From Parcubacteria group bacterium GW2011_GWA2_47_21 (GTDB lineage: Bacteria > Patescibacteriota > Minisyncoccia > Phycocordibacterales > DSPV01), in contig LCOC01000002.1 of the NCBI GenBank assembly GCA_001000545.1, positions 1 through 36,998 of the forward strand: a stretch of DNA of 36,998 nucleotides. The letters are read 5' to 3'. How positions within the stretch are numbered: the stretch's first letter is position 1; every line of letters begins with the position of its first letter. The position numbers and the translations under genes were made by a program. Shown piece after piece: positions 9,247 to 19,780 of this stretch. Under the pieces are notes generated by a model. The model searched no databases, was not told where the DNA came from, and was given only the letters and a program-made list of their open reading frames with translations.

Positions 9247-10149
9247 GTGAAAAATATCCGCACTTACAAAAACATCGTTTGGGTTGACTTGGAATCGCCG
9301 ACGCCGGAAGAGGCCCGGGAACTTGTTGAAACGCGAAACATTCATCCCGCCGTCGCCGAAGAGCTTTTGGCGCCTACGGCGCGGCCGAAAGTGGATCTCT
9401 ATGACAACGCCATATATCTTATCCTTCATTTTCCTTCGGCTGATAACGCCAAAGACCAAGAAATTGACTTTGTCGTCGGCAAAAATTTTCTGATTACCGC
9501 CAGATACAATGACAATCCGGATTTCCACCAATTCTCAAAACTCTTTGAAGTCAATTCAATTCTGGAACGAGGGACGATGGGCGAACACGCCGGTTTCGTC
9601 TTGTTTTTTATGCTCCGCCACATCTACCGCTCGCTTTTGGACCGACTGTCAAAAATTTCCTCCGACATCGCCGTAATTGAAAAAGAAATTTTTGCCGGGC
9701 GGGAAAAAGAAATGGTCTTTGCCCTGTCCAAAGCGGCCAGAGATTTGTTAAATTTCAAGCGCTCCATTCGCCTCCACAAAGACATTCTTTCGTCGCTTGA
9801 GGCCGCCGGCGAAAATTTTTTCGGCGGCGACTTCTCGCATTACCTCCGCGGATTGACCAGCGAATATTTCAAAGTGGAAAGCGCGCTTTCGAACGATTTG
9901 GACACCGTGTTTGAACTGCGCGAGACCAACAACTCGCTCGTTTCAACCAAACAAAATGAAGATATGAGGGCCTTAACAGTCATCGCCTTAATCGCTCTGC
10001 CCCTAACGCTCCTTGCCTCGCTTCTTCAAATTGACACTGTCTCAAGACCGATAATCGGCATCCAAGGCGATTTCTGGATAGTCCTCGGTTTAATGGCTGG
10101 CCTCGCAACGATTCTCTATATTTTGTTCAAAAAGAAAAGATGGCTGTAA
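9247..10149 (+). CDS. corA: CorA-family divalent cation transporter
   Basis: C-terminal transmembrane pair MRALTVIALIALPLTLLASLLQID and FWIVLGLMAGLATILYILFKKKRWL plus CorA-like N-terminal domain. Confidence 0.88.
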   Translation: MKNIRTYKNIVWVDLESPTPEEARELVETRNIHPAVAEELLAPTARPKVDLYDNAIYLILHFPSADNAKDQEIDFVVGKNFLITARYNDNPDFHQFSKLFEVNSILERGTMGEHAGFVLFFMLRHIYRSLLDRLSKISSDIAVIEKEIFAGREKEMVFALSKAARDLLNFKRSIRLHKDILSSLEAAGENFFGGDFSHYLRGLTSEYFKVESALSNDLDTVFELRETNNSLVSTKQNEDMRALTVIALIALPLTLLASLLQIDTVSRPIIGIQGDFWIVLGLMAGLATILYILFKKKRWL

Positions 10150-10242
10150 TAACATTTGTGAATTAAGAGGCGTGAATTAAGAATTATAGGTATAATCTTA
10201 TTTCAATATTCCTGATTCCCAACTCCTAATTCTTTATTCCTT

Positions 10243-11739
10243 ATGTCCCCTTTTTTCTCATCCTTCATAAATAAATTATACGGCCAGCCGCGAGGTGAGG
10301 CGGGCGCAATATATCTTTTCAACACGCTCACCAGACAAAAAGAAACATTCGTGCCGCTCCGAAGGGGGCATGTCGGAATGTATCATTGCGGCCCAACCGT
10401 CTACAATTTCGCCCACATCGGCAATCTGCGCGCGTATGTCTTCGCCGATTTGTTGAAACGGCTTTTTCTCTACGAGGGTTACGAAGTCAAACAAATCATA
10501 AACATCACCGACGTCGGCCATTTAACCGATGATGCCGACCAAGGCGAAGACAAAATTGAGGAGGGCGCCAAACGCGAAGGCAAAAGCGCCAAAGAAATCG
10601 CCGAAAAGTTCACCGCCGCTTTTATGGAAGATATCGCCATGATGAATGTCAATACGGAAAGAACAATTTTCCCGAAAGCGACCGAACACGTCACGGAACA
10701 AATCGCCCTCGTCAAGACGCTGGAAGAAAAGGGTTACGCCTACCAAACGAGCGACGGCGTTTATTTTGATTCTTCATTATTTAAAAAATACGGCGTGCTG
10801 GGAGACATTAACATCAAGGGGCTTGCGGAGGGCGCCAGAGTGGAAAAAAATCCGGAGCGCAAACACCCGACTGATTTCGCCCTCTGGAAATTCTCCCCGA
10901 AAGAAAACTCGGGGCTCGGTAAGCGGCAGCAAGAGTGGCCATCGCCTTGGGGTCTGGGCTTTCCCGGCTGGCATATTGAATGCTCGGCGATGAGTATGAA
11001 ATATCTCGGCAAGACCTTTGACATCCATACCGGAGGCGTTGACCACATTCCGGTTCACCACAACAATGAAATCGCGCAGTCGGAATCAGTGACCGGCCGG
11101 CAATTTGTCCGCTATTGGCTCCATAACGAACACCTGAAGATGGAAGGAAGAAAAATTTCCAAGTCCTTAGGCAACACAATATATCTCAAAAATATCGTTG
11201 AGCGGCGATTTACGCCTCTGGCGCTCCGGTATTTATTTCTCTCTTCCAGTTATCGCGCGCCCCTTAATTTCACTTGGGAGTCATTGGAAGGCGCTCAAAA
11301 CGCGCTTTTCAAGGCCCACCGGCATTTTGTGGAAGAATTGGGCACAAAAAACGGAAAGATTATTCCTCGCTACAAAGAACTTTTCGCCGGGGCGCTCCGA
11401 AATGATTTGGACAGCCCGAAAGCGCTTGCCGTGATGTGGGAATTAATTAAGGACAACAAAGCGGGTAGGCCCGACAAACGGGTTACCATCCTTGATTTTG
11501 ACAAAGCGCTGGGTCTCGGTTTCCTGGAATCAAACAAGGAACTTTTGGCGATGAATCGCAAGAAAATCAAGACGGAAGAGTTGCCGGCCGAAGTAAAAAA
11601 ACTCCTTGAGGAACGCGAACGCGCCAGACGAGACAAGGACTTCAAAACCGCCGACCTGATTCGCGCTAAAATCTCCGCTTCGGGGTTTGAGCTGGAAGAC
11701 ACCCCCGCCGGACCTAAAATCTATTCTTCAGCGCGTTAA
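10243..11739 (+). CDS. cysS: cysteinyl-tRNA synthetase
   Basis: MYHCGPTVYNFAHIGNLRAYVFADLLKR...WHIECSAMS...GGVDHIPVHHNNEIAQSE...KISKSLGN. Confidence 0.98.
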   Translation: MSPFFSSFINKLYGQPRGEAGAIYLFNTLTRQKETFVPLRRGHVGMYHCGPTVYNFAHIGNLRAYVFADLLKRLFLYEGYEVKQIINITDVGHLTDDADQGEDKIEEGAKREGKSAKEIAEKFTAAFMEDIAMMNVNTERTIFPKATEHVTEQIALVKTLEEKGYAYQTSDGVYFDSSLFKKYGVLGDINIKGLAEGARVEKNPERKHPTDFALWKFSPKENSGLGKRQQEWPSPWGLGFPGWHIECSAMSMKYLGKTFDIHTGGVDHIPVHHNNEIAQSESVTGRQFVRYWLHNEHLKMEGRKISKSLGNTIYLKNIVERRFTPLALRYLFLSSSYRAPLNFTWESLEGAQNALFKAHRHFVEELGTKNGKIIPRYKELFAGALRNDLDSPKALAVMWELIKDNKAGRPDKRVTILDFDKALGLGFLESNKELLAMNRKKIKTEELPAEVKKLLEERERARRDKDFKTADLIRAKISASGFELEDTPAGPKIYSSAR

Positions 11740-13193
11740 ATTTTTGGCCGAACCAACGGGAAAAGAGTAACTTCCCGAATCGGACGGTTTTCCAGGAGAG
11801 CGAAAAGGCGCTCGCCAAAGCCAAAACCGCAAGTCGGCGGCATACCATGCTCCAACATTTCCACAAATTCAAAATCCGGCATCATCGCCTCTTCATCGCC
11901 CGCTTCTAAAAATTTTTTCTGCTCTTCAAAGCGCGCCCGTTGTTCTGCCGGGTCGTTTAATTCCGCGTAGCCCCTGCCCACTTCCGAACCAGCTATAAGC
12001 GGCTGAAACATCAAGGTCTTTCTCTGGTCTTTCGGGTCAAGTTTGGCCAGAGGCGACACAATGACCGGATGCCCGACTAAAAACGCCGGACCGGCAATAT
12101 TTTTTCGGCAATATTTCCAAAGAGTATCAATCAGGCGCTCCCGATTTTCTCCTTTGTAAGAAACCTTGAGCTCATCCAATTTATTTCTTATCTTTTGGTC
12201 GGAGTCGGAAAAAACATCAAGGCCGGTTTGCCTTCTGACTTCATCCGCGTAATCAACCAAAGGCCAATCGCCCGCTAAATCAAACTCCGAATCCTTAACG
12301 CCGAATTTCGTTCTGCCGTAGACCTTTTTAGCGATGGTTTGATAAAGTTCCTTTACGAAAGCCATGCCTTCAATATTGCTCCAGTAGGCGCTGTAGAATT
12401 CCACATTGGTGAACTCCTGCAAGTGTTCGGCACTCGTGCCTTCGTTGCGGTAGACCCGGCCAATCTCAAAGGTTTTAGGGAAACCGGCGGCCATCAGGCG
12501 TTTCTGCCAAAGCTCGCCAACCGAAATCCGAAGATACAAGTCCATATCAAAATCGTGGTGGTGGGTCTTGAAAGGCCGCGCTTCGGCGCCGCCAGTGGTG
12601 AACTCAAGCGTCGGGGTTTCTACCTCTAAAAATCCGTCGTCTTTCAAAAATTCCCTGGTCACATCCCAGAATTTCTGCTTGCGCAAAAATATCGCTTTAA
12701 GCTCCGGCGCAAAAAGCAGGTCCAGGTAACGCTTGCGAAGCTTCTCTTCCTGGTCTTCCAGACCGTGCCACTTTTCCGGCAACGGCAGAAGTGATTTGCC
12801 AAGCATCGCCCACGAAGAGACGAGAATCGTTTTTTCACCGCGCTTGGTCTCAAAAAGAGCGCCGGTGAAGTCGGCGAAATCGCCGATATCCGCCACTTCG
12901 GAAAAGAGCGAAAGGGCACCGGCTGGCGTATCGCCTTTCTTAAGAAGCGCTTGAAAAGTTGCCGTGCCGTCGCTGAAAGAGACGAAAATCAAAGCGCCTT
13001 GCGGCCGAAGCGCCAAAATCCTGCCTGAAAGCGTTACCGCCTTACCCGAAGCAGAGATGGCGGAAAAATCCGCTGTCGCATCAGCGTTAGAGAACGCCCG
13101 CTTTGAAACCGCGGGATAAGGATTTAGCCCGCCACTTTTAATCTTCGCAAGCTTTTCCCGACGGACTCTTTTTAATTCTTCAAGAGAGGACAT
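11736..13193 (-). CDS. lysS: lysyl-tRNA synthetase (class II)
   Basis: RKRYLDLLFAPE...FLEVETPTLEFTTGGAEARPF...RISVGELWQKRLMAAGFPKTFEIGRVYRNEGTSAEHLQEFTNVEFYSAY. Confidence 0.97.
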   Translation of the reverse strand: MSSLEELKRVRREKLAKIKSGGLNPYPAVSKRAFSNADATADFSAISASGKAVTLSGRILALRPQGALIFVSFSDGTATFQALLKKGDTPAGALSLFSEVADIGDFADFTGALFETKRGEKTILVSSWAMLGKSLLPLPEKWHGLEDQEEKLRKRYLDLLFAPELKAIFLRKQKFWDVTREFLKDDGFLEVETPTLEFTTGGAEARPFKTHHHDFDMDLYLRISVGELWQKRLMAAGFPKTFEIGRVYRNEGTSAEHLQEFTNVEFYSAYWSNIEGMAFVKELYQTIAKKVYGRTKFGVKDSEFDLAGDWPLVDYADEVRRQTGLDVFSDSDQKIRNKLDELKVSYKGENRERLIDTLWKYCRKNIAGPAFLVGHPVIVSPLAKLDPKDQRKTLMFQPLIAGSEVGRGYAELNDPAEQRARFEEQKKFLEAGDEEAMMPDFEFVEMLEHGMPPTCGFGFGERLFALLENRPIREVTLFPLVRPKI

Positions 13194-13213
13194 TCAAAAT
13201 ACGCTCGTTATTT

Positions 13214-13681
13214 CTAATTTATGGAAACGACTTTCCCCCTCATCTCCCCTTTTGGGGTTTTAAATTCAAAAGCGTCCCCCTTCTTTTTGCCAAGCAGGGC
13301 CGCGCCTAGGGGCGACAAAAAAGAGATTTTCCCTTCTTTAGTGTTGGTCTCTTCGGAGCCGACGACGGTGAAGGTCTGTTTGCCGTGGTTACCGTCTTTT
13401 TCAATGACAACCGTTGAACTGATACCGACTTCGCCTTTATGTTTTTCCGAGACAACTTCGGCAGAACGAAGCACACCTTCTAATTTGGCGATCCTGTCCT
13501 CTATGCTTGCCTGTAAATCCCTGGCTTCGTGATATTCGGCGTTTTCCGATAAATCGCCGAGCGATTTGGCATATTCCAAATTCTCCGCCACTTCCTTCCG
13601 CTTTACCGTTTTCAACTCCGCCAATTCTTTGATAAGCTCATCGCGTTTTTCTTTCGTAAGATATTCTTTTTGGTTGGACAT
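13214..13681 (-). CDS. greA: transcription elongation factor GreA
   Basis: YLTKEKRDELIKELAELKTVKRKEVAENLEYAKSLGDLSENAEYHEARD. Confidence 0.97.
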   Translation of the reverse strand: MSNQKEYLTKEKRDELIKELAELKTVKRKEVAENLEYAKSLGDLSENAEYHEARDLQASIEDRIAKLEGVLRSAEVVSEKHKGEVGISSTVVIEKDGNHGKQTFTVVGSEETNTKEGKISFLSPLGAALLGKKKGDAFEFKTPKGEMRGKVVSIN

Positions 13682-13854
13682 AATAACAAATTAAAGCTCA
13701 TAAAAACCTACCGGCGCTTAAATTAAAATTTACTCTGAATGAGATAGTAACACAATTCAACGCAAAACTAAAATTCCAAAGAGCAAACACGAAATTTTCT
13801 ATGCGCCGGCGGGCGAGAGAAAATTCTGAATTTTACGCTTTTCATTTTTAGTTT

Positions 13855-15567
13855 TTAATTTCTTAAATATTCCGGCGTGTTGATTTGCATCCATTCAAAA
13901 ACGGAACGCATTACGGACAAAGCCCCGAAAACATTGCCGCGCGGGCCTTTTTCCATAAGAACCGCGAACGCAAAACGCGGATTCTCGTAAGGAAAAAATC
14001 CCGTTACCCAGGAATTGACAAATTTCTTGGCGGCGTCAAGTTCGGCGGTGCCGGTCTTAGCGGCCACCGCCAAGTCGGAGAAATAAAGTCCGGAGGCGGT
14101 GCCGGATATCACTCCCTCTCTCATGCCTTCCCGAACCACCGCCAAATTTGCCGGATTAAGGCCGGTTTTCACTTTCTCGCCCGCTTTGCCGTCAAGCCGA
14201 AGCAGTGTCGGATAAACCAGAAAGCCCCCGTTTCCTATCGCCGCCACGGCGCGCACCGCTTGAAGGGGTGTAACTAAAAATCCGTATTGGCCGATGGAAG
14301 TATTGTAAGTATCGCCAATCCGCCACGGTTCGTCCGGGAAGGCCTCGGCTTTCCACTTTGGACTCGGAATAATTCCTGATTTGTTTGAAAATATGTCGCC
14401 TAAAATGCTTTCTCCAAAACCGAATAGGCGAAAATATTTTTCCAACCGCTCTATGCCAAGGCCCCCCTGTTCTTCAAAGCCGCCGCCGACTTCAAAAAAG
14501 TAAACATTGGAAGATACGGCCAGCGCCTTTCTCATATCCACATAGCCGTGCGCTTTCCAGTCGTTGAAAACGGACTTTTTGCTTTTATCATACGGATTGG
14601 GAATGGAGATGGAGCCGGTGCTTAAGATGTTTTTGTCCGGTTCTATTACTCCTTCTTCCAAAACGCCGACCGCGACATAGGGCTTTACAATGGAACCGGG
14701 CGTGTAAAGGCCAGCCGTGGCGCGGTTAAGGAACGGCTTCGCTTTGTCCTCTCTATAACGAGAAATCGCTTTATCATCCCTGCCCTCGGTTAAAATGGTT
14801 GAATCAAATTCCGGATAACTCGTCGAAGCCAATACTTCGCCGGTCTTGATGTCAAGAATCACGCCCGCTCCGCCGGTAAAACCAACCCTCTCCGCCAAGT
14901 TCTCGATATTTTGATGGAGCGCCGAGGTTAATCCTTGGTCAATGGAAAGATAGAGAGAAAGGCCGTCAGTTGGCGGATAAATCACGCTTTCCGAATCAAT
15001 CTCGCCTAAAGCGTCCACCTCAATCAACTTGACCCCGATACTGCCGGAAAGGGTCTCATTGAATAAGAGTTCAACCCCGTCTCGGCCGTCGGAATTGAGA
15101 TTATAGTAAAATCCGCTGGAATCCTTTTTCGGATACGAAACAAAACCAAGAATGTGGGCGAGTCCAGAAATATTTTTGTAGGTTCGGTCGGCAAACTCGG
15201 GATGCTTGGCTGACGGAGAATTCTCCACAAGCAAAAAATTATTCCTGTCGTAAATGACGCCCCGGTTGGGGAAAATCGGAACGTGCCGAAGCGAATTGAG
15301 ACGGCTCCGCGAGTTTAATTCTTCGCCGTGAATGATTTGAAGCGACCAGACCTTGCCCAAAAACACCGCAAAGATAACGGCTAAAAACAGGCCTAGATAA
15401 ACAAGGACGCGCCTTGAAATCGGCTGTTCCAAGCGGCCCTCAAACTGGTAACGGTTAAAGTCGGGCAGATTGCTGGAATCAAGAAAAATCTCATCGGGGA
15501 AAATTTCACCGCTTCTGCCGAAACCCCTCCGCCGGAAAATTCTTTTAAGTTTGGTGAAAAAAAACAT
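13855..15567 (-). CDS. mrdA: penicillin-binding protein 2 (class B transpeptidase)
   Basis: TPGSIVKPYVAVGVLEEG, SSNVYF, AAKTGTAE; N-terminal TM; start placed at MFFFTKLKRIF. Confidence 0.93.
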   Translation of the reverse strand: MFFFTKLKRIFRRRGFGRSGEIFPDEIFLDSSNLPDFNRYQFEGRLEQPISRRVLVYLGLFLAVIFAVFLGKVWSLQIIHGEELNSRSRLNSLRHVPIFPNRGVIYDRNNFLLVENSPSAKHPEFADRTYKNISGLAHILGFVSYPKKDSSGFYYNLNSDGRDGVELLFNETLSGSIGVKLIEVDALGEIDSESVIYPPTDGLSLYLSIDQGLTSALHQNIENLAERVGFTGGAGVILDIKTGEVLASTSYPEFDSTILTEGRDDKAISRYREDKAKPFLNRATAGLYTPGSIVKPYVAVGVLEEGVIEPDKNILSTGSISIPNPYDKSKKSVFNDWKAHGYVDMRKALAVSSNVYFFEVGGGFEEQGGLGIERLEKYFRLFGFGESILGDIFSNKSGIIPSPKWKAEAFPDEPWRIGDTYNTSIGQYGFLVTPLQAVRAVAAIGNGGFLVYPTLLRLDGKAGEKVKTGLNPANLAVVREGMREGVISGTASGLYFSDLAVAAKTGTAELDAAKKFVNSWVTGFFPYENPRFAFAVLMEKGPRGNVFGALSVMRSVFEWMQINTPEYLRN

Positions 15568-15724
15568 TGGGAAAAAGCAAATTAAAAACGTAAAGCGACC
15601 TGCCTGCGTCTGCCCGCGCATTGCGCTCCGGCGGGCTAACAGGAAAACGCAAAATTAAAATCCAAAAGGAAAAACGCTGAATTCCCGACTTGAGGTTGAA
15701 TTTGGCACTTTTCGCATTTAGTTT

Positions 15725-15994
15725 TTAGCTTGAGTCATACACCGCCAATCTTTTTCGGAGAAAAGCGCTCAAGCCCAAAACCAGAATGGCCAATGCCGTC
15801 AAAGCATACGGTATGCCGCCAAAGAAATCATCGGCGCCGCCGAATACCGCATCTATGAAAAAGCAGGCCAGAACAAACTCAAAATAAAAACGGAAATACA
15901 GGACGGCCGCTAATCCAAGCAAAACCCCAGCCCACCAAGGTAAAAATAAAAACGCGGTGGCTAAAATCAAATCGCCGATTACTCTCCATTTCAT
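15725..15994 (-). CDS. small membrane protein in mreD position
   Basis: 89 aa with multiple hydrophobic segments between mreC and PBP2 genes. Confidence 0.6.
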   Translation of the reverse strand: MKWRVIGDLILATAFLFLPWWAGVLLGLAAVLYFRFYFEFVLACFFIDAVFGGADDFFGGIPYALTALAILVLGLSAFLRKRLAVYDSS

Positions 15995-16034
15995 AAAATG
16001 TAACGATTAAAGACAATACCGCACCGCGGGGGCA

Positions 16035-16874
16035 TTAGTTTTCCTCTGGCTCTAAAACATCAGATAGAATCTCTCTCCTTTCCACTCCGACAAATCGGAC
16101 TTCGGAAATGCTGACGGAACTTCGGAAATAAATTTTTTGAAAAGTGTCAGTTTCATCGGCCACCACCCTTTCCACAAAACCGTAAATGCCCAAGTTGAAG
16201 CTGGGCATAGTTACCGCATCGCCCTCCGACACGCTAACTCCCTTGGGCAAGCGAGCGAGAAACGCGCCCCCGCCCTGCCCCAAGGCCTCCGCCTGAATAT
16301 TGGCGTCGCCGACAAGTATCGCCGTCTTAACATTAGGCGAGGAAAACAATTTTACTTTGGCGTAAGTTATACCCACTTCCGTTATCTCGCCAATAAGATG
16401 CGCGCCGGCAAAAACCGCCAAATCGCCGACCTCAACGCCTAAGGCCTTGCCGGCGTCAATGATAAATGTGTCATACGGTGAAAACGGCGGCCGCGACAGC
16501 ACGGCAGCGGCAATAGCGACCCTCTCCCCGTCGCGGCCGAGCAACTTCTTTAGCGCGGTATTTTCTTCTTGCAGGGCCTTGAGTGTTTTCAACCGAAGTT
16601 CCGCGTCAATAATTCTTGAGCGAAGCTCGCGGTTAACGCTCAAAACCTCGGCTTTCGAAGAAAACAAACGGGCGGAAGCGGCGCCCGTTAGGCCGTCGCC
16701 CGCCTTCCAGAACGGCTTGGCGACAAACAAAAAAATCGCAGGCAGAAAGGTCGGCAAAACAATGTCTAAGGCGAGAACACCCATGGCGAATAAAGCGAAA
16801 ACGATATACTTGCGCCGTCCGGAAAAATCGCCTCTAAATTTTTGATAATTCATCATCGCCTTGAACCAAGACAT
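16035..16874 (-). CDS. mreC: rod shape-determining protein MreC
   Basis: N-terminal TM, coiled coil and MreC-like core (SPYDTFIIDAGKALGVEVGDLAVFAGAHLIGEITEVG); adjacent to mreB. Confidence 0.88.
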   Translation of the reverse strand: MSWFKAMMNYQKFRGDFSGRRKYIVFALFAMGVLALDIVLPTFLPAIFLFVAKPFWKAGDGLTGAASARLFSSKAEVLSVNRELRSRIIDAELRLKTLKALQEENTALKKLLGRDGERVAIAAAVLSRPPFSPYDTFIIDAGKALGVEVGDLAVFAGAHLIGEITEVGITYAKVKLFSSPNVKTAILVGDANIQAEALGQGGGAFLARLPKGVSVSEGDAVTMPSFNLGIYGFVERVVADETDTFQKIYFRSSVSISEVRFVGVERREILSDVLEPEEN

Positions 16875-17895
16875 CCTTAAAACGAGGAAAGTCCTCTAAA
16901 ATAATGCCGGTGCCCCGCGCCACCGCCGTCAACGGGTCGTCGGACACATGAATGGCAATCCCGACAAATTCCTCCAAAAGCGCGGGCAGCCCTTTAAGCA
17001 GGGCGCCGCCGCCGGTCAGATATATTCCTCTTTGCATCACATCGGCAACAATTTCCGGCGGCAACTGTTCCAAAACCTCCCTGACTGTTTCCAAAAGAAT
17101 GTCCACCGAAGGGGTCAGGGCTTCTCGCACGTCTGAATCGGTAATGACCGTTTCCCTCGGCAATCCCGTAACCAAATCCCTCCCCTTAATGACCGCTTCC
17201 AAGGGCGCGGGCAGTGGAGTAACGCTGCCGATGAGAATTTTCACGTTTTCCGCCGTATTCTCGCCGATTAAGATTTTAAATTCGCTTCGGACATAGGAAA
17301 TTATATCGCGATTGAAACGGTCGCCGGCAATTTTAATATTTTTAGCGCCCACCACGCCGCCCAAAGATATGATAGCGATATCGGTCGTGCCGCCGCCGAT
17401 GTCAATGACCATATTCCCGATCGGCTCAAAAATCGGCAGTTTAATGCCGATAGCCGCCGCCATGGGCTGTTCCACAATATGCACCTCCCTCGCCCCGATA
17501 TTTTTGCTGACGTCTCTAACCGCCCGCGCCTCAACATTAGTGATGCCGGAAGGCACGCCGACCACCACCCTCGGCCCGAACACAAAATTCCGGCTTTTGG
17601 CGACACTGCCTAAAAGGTAAGCCATCATTTCTTCCGTCACTTCAAAATCCGAAATGACGCCTTCGACCACCGGCTTGACTGCCCTGATGTGCTGCGGAGT
17701 GCGCCCCAACATATCTTTGGCCGTGGCGCCCACCGCCACCACTTGGCCGGTCTTTTGATTCACGGCCACGATAGAAGGCTCGTTTATCACAATGCCCTCG
17801 CCCCGAACATAAACCAAAGTATTAGCCGTTCCCAAATCAACGCCGATGTCGTGGGAGAAAAGCCGGTAAAATTTGTCAAGATATTTGCGAAGCAT
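16834..17895 (-). CDS. mreB: rod shape-determining protein MreB (copy 1)
   Basis: DIGVDLGTANTLVYVRGEGIVINEPSIVAV...VVGVPSGITNVE...MVIDIGGGTTDIAIISLGG. Confidence 0.97.
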   Translation of the reverse strand: MLRKYLDKFYRLFSHDIGVDLGTANTLVYVRGEGIVINEPSIVAVNQKTGQVVAVGATAKDMLGRTPQHIRAVKPVVEGVISDFEVTEEMMAYLLGSVAKSRNFVFGPRVVVGVPSGITNVEARAVRDVSKNIGAREVHIVEQPMAAAIGIKLPIFEPIGNMVIDIGGGTTDIAIISLGGVVGAKNIKIAGDRFNRDIISYVRSEFKILIGENTAENVKILIGSVTPLPAPLEAVIKGRDLVTGLPRETVITDSDVREALTPSVDILLETVREVLEQLPPEIVADVMQRGIYLTGGGALLKGLPALLEEFVGIAIHVSDDPLTAVARGTGIILEDFPRFKDVLVQGDDELSKI

Positions 17896-19141
17896 TTGAT
17901 TTGAGATATTTTAGAAATTGGGACTCGTCTATCATTTCCACTTTGCCGGTCCGGCGATTTTTAATTTCAATTTTCCCCTCCGCAAGCGCCTTCTCGCTCA
18001 CCACAACGCGGCGCGGCAGGCCGATTAAATCGGCGTCGGCGAATTTTTCGCCGGCGCGGGCATCGCGGTCGTCATATAGCACGGACACGCTTTCGGAAGT
18101 TAAATCGCCGTATAATTTGTCGGCTTTGAGCCGAGTCTGCTCGCTTCCGGGCAATGCCAATAAGTGTAAAGCGAAAGGCGCGATGGCGTCCGGCCAGACC
18201 AAACCCGAAGCGTCGGAGCGTATTTCCGCGACGGCGCCGATAAGCCGCCCGGGTCCAATACCGTAACTGCCCATAAAGACCGGCCGGCTCACGCCTTTTT
18301 CATCGGCATAATTCAATCCGAAGGAGTCGGAAAAACGAGTACCTAGGGTAAAAATGTTTCCGACTTCCACCGCCTTTTCCTCTTTGAGGTTCTTTTCGCC
18401 GCAAGACGGACAAACCTTTTGCTCGGCAAAAATTTCGTCGTTCACCGCCACCTTGCACTTGCCGCAAAGCCGAATCAAATCCTCGCCGGCGGAAGCGATG
18501 GTCTGAAACTCGTGCGAGTATTTGCTGAAACTGCCGCCCGAAGCGTAGGTTAAATAAGTGAACTCTCCTATGCCGACTTTTTCAAAAATTCTCTTGTAGG
18601 ACTCTTTCGCCTTTTCGTAAAATTCGGCGTGCTCTTTCTCGTCCTTGGAAAAAGAATACAAATCCTTCATTAAAAACTCGCGCGTTCTAAGTATGCCGCT
18701 TTTAGCCCTTTTTTCATTGCGAAACTTCGTCTGAAATTGATACACGTAACGAGGCAAATCGCGGAAAGAATTGATTTGGTCTTTGGCGATTCTGGTGAGC
18801 GGCTCTTCATGAGTGAAACTAAGACCGAGCTCGCTCTTGTTTTTTAGTGCCGTTTTAAACCAAATGTCCACCGCGCGGTCGTCAAAACGGCCTGTCTTTT
18901 CCCAAACGCTTCTGTCTTGAAGAGCGGAAAGGAAAACTTCCTGCCCGCCGAGAGCGTTCATTTCTTTTCTGATGAGTTCCACCACTTTATTAAGGACCAG
19001 AAGGCCGAGCGGCAAAAAAGAATACACGCCGGCCATTTCTTTATAAATAAAACCGGCCCGAATAAGAAGCTTCGCGTTTCTGGCCTCTTCGTCCTTTGGC
19101 GCTTCGCGGCGGGTCTTGGTGAAAAGGGTGGATTGGAGCAT
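17876..19141 (-). CDS. proS: prolyl-tRNA synthetase, short form
   Basis: GFIYKEMAGVYSFLPLGLLVLNKV...FTHEEPLT...YVYQFQTKFRNEKRAKSGILRTREFLMKDLYSF...VEVGNIFTLGTRFS; 421 aa. Confidence 0.95.
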   Translation of the reverse strand: MLQSTLFTKTRREAPKDEEARNAKLLIRAGFIYKEMAGVYSFLPLGLLVLNKVVELIRKEMNALGGQEVFLSALQDRSVWEKTGRFDDRAVDIWFKTALKNKSELGLSFTHEEPLTRIAKDQINSFRDLPRYVYQFQTKFRNEKRAKSGILRTREFLMKDLYSFSKDEKEHAEFYEKAKESYKRIFEKVGIGEFTYLTYASGGSFSKYSHEFQTIASAGEDLIRLCGKCKVAVNDEIFAEQKVCPSCGEKNLKEEKAVEVGNIFTLGTRFSDSFGLNYADEKGVSRPVFMGSYGIGPGRLIGAVAEIRSDASGLVWPDAIAPFALHLLALPGSEQTRLKADKLYGDLTSESVSVLYDDRDARAGEKFADADLIGLPRRVVVSEKALAEGKIEIKNRRTGKVEMIDESQFLKYLKSNASQIS

Positions 19142-19291
19142 AACAAAAAATTAAAAACTAAAAACGAAAAACGCAAAATTAAAGCAAAAGACCGACACGG
19201 TTATCATACAAGAAAACGGGAAGTGGCGCGAATTTGCTAAATTTTATTTTTGATGTTAATGTAAATAACGGAAAAAACCCCGACACCCTTT

Positions 19292-19726
19292 ATGCCCTGG
19301 AAAAGAAGAAAATACGAGCATCACCCTCACACCCCGACATATGTCATTGAAAAGGATCTCGCTGATTCTAGATTGGAAAACAATGTCTACTTGACAGCCA
19401 ATATCGTCAGAGAGCTCCGTCAAAGAGGCGAAAACGTTTCCCTGACAAAGGAAGAACAAAAAATGTTGATCGGCTGGTTGCGCCGCGCTCGGCACGGTAA
19501 AAAACCATTGGCCATGTGGTTGCCACGCGGTTATCAGGTCGTCCGCTTGCTCTGCGTATTAAAAATACTGAATCCGCGGAGAAAAATTATCGCTTCAACA
19601 TCAGATAAACGATTATTTTCACTGGCCGAAGCTCATTACACAAAACGGATGAAGACGGGCGACATTCACGCTTCGGCCCAGCTCCAATCGCTCTACCACT
19701 CACTCCGATTTTTGGGCTTGCGCTAA
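19292..19726 (+). CDS. hypothetical basic protein
   Basis: 144 aa + strand ORF bounded by a strong terminator; no recognised family. Confidence 0.55.
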   Translation: MPWKRRKYEHHPHTPTYVIEKDLADSRLENNVYLTANIVRELRQRGENVSLTKEEQKMLIGWLRRARHGKKPLAMWLPRGYQVVRLLCVLKILNPRRKIIASTSDKRLFSLAEAHYTKRMKTGDIHASAQLQSLYHSLRFLGLR

Positions 19727-19735
19727 AAGCGCGCC

Positions 19736-19778
19736 GCCGCCGAAGGTTTTTTGTTTTGAACAAAAAACCTTCGGCGGC
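19736..19778. terminator. bidirectional terminator, perfect 20-bp stem
   Basis: GCCGCCGAAGGTTTTTTGTT-TTG-AACAAAAAACCTTCGGCGGC between convergent ORFs. Confidence 0.9.
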
Positions 19779-19780
19779 TT

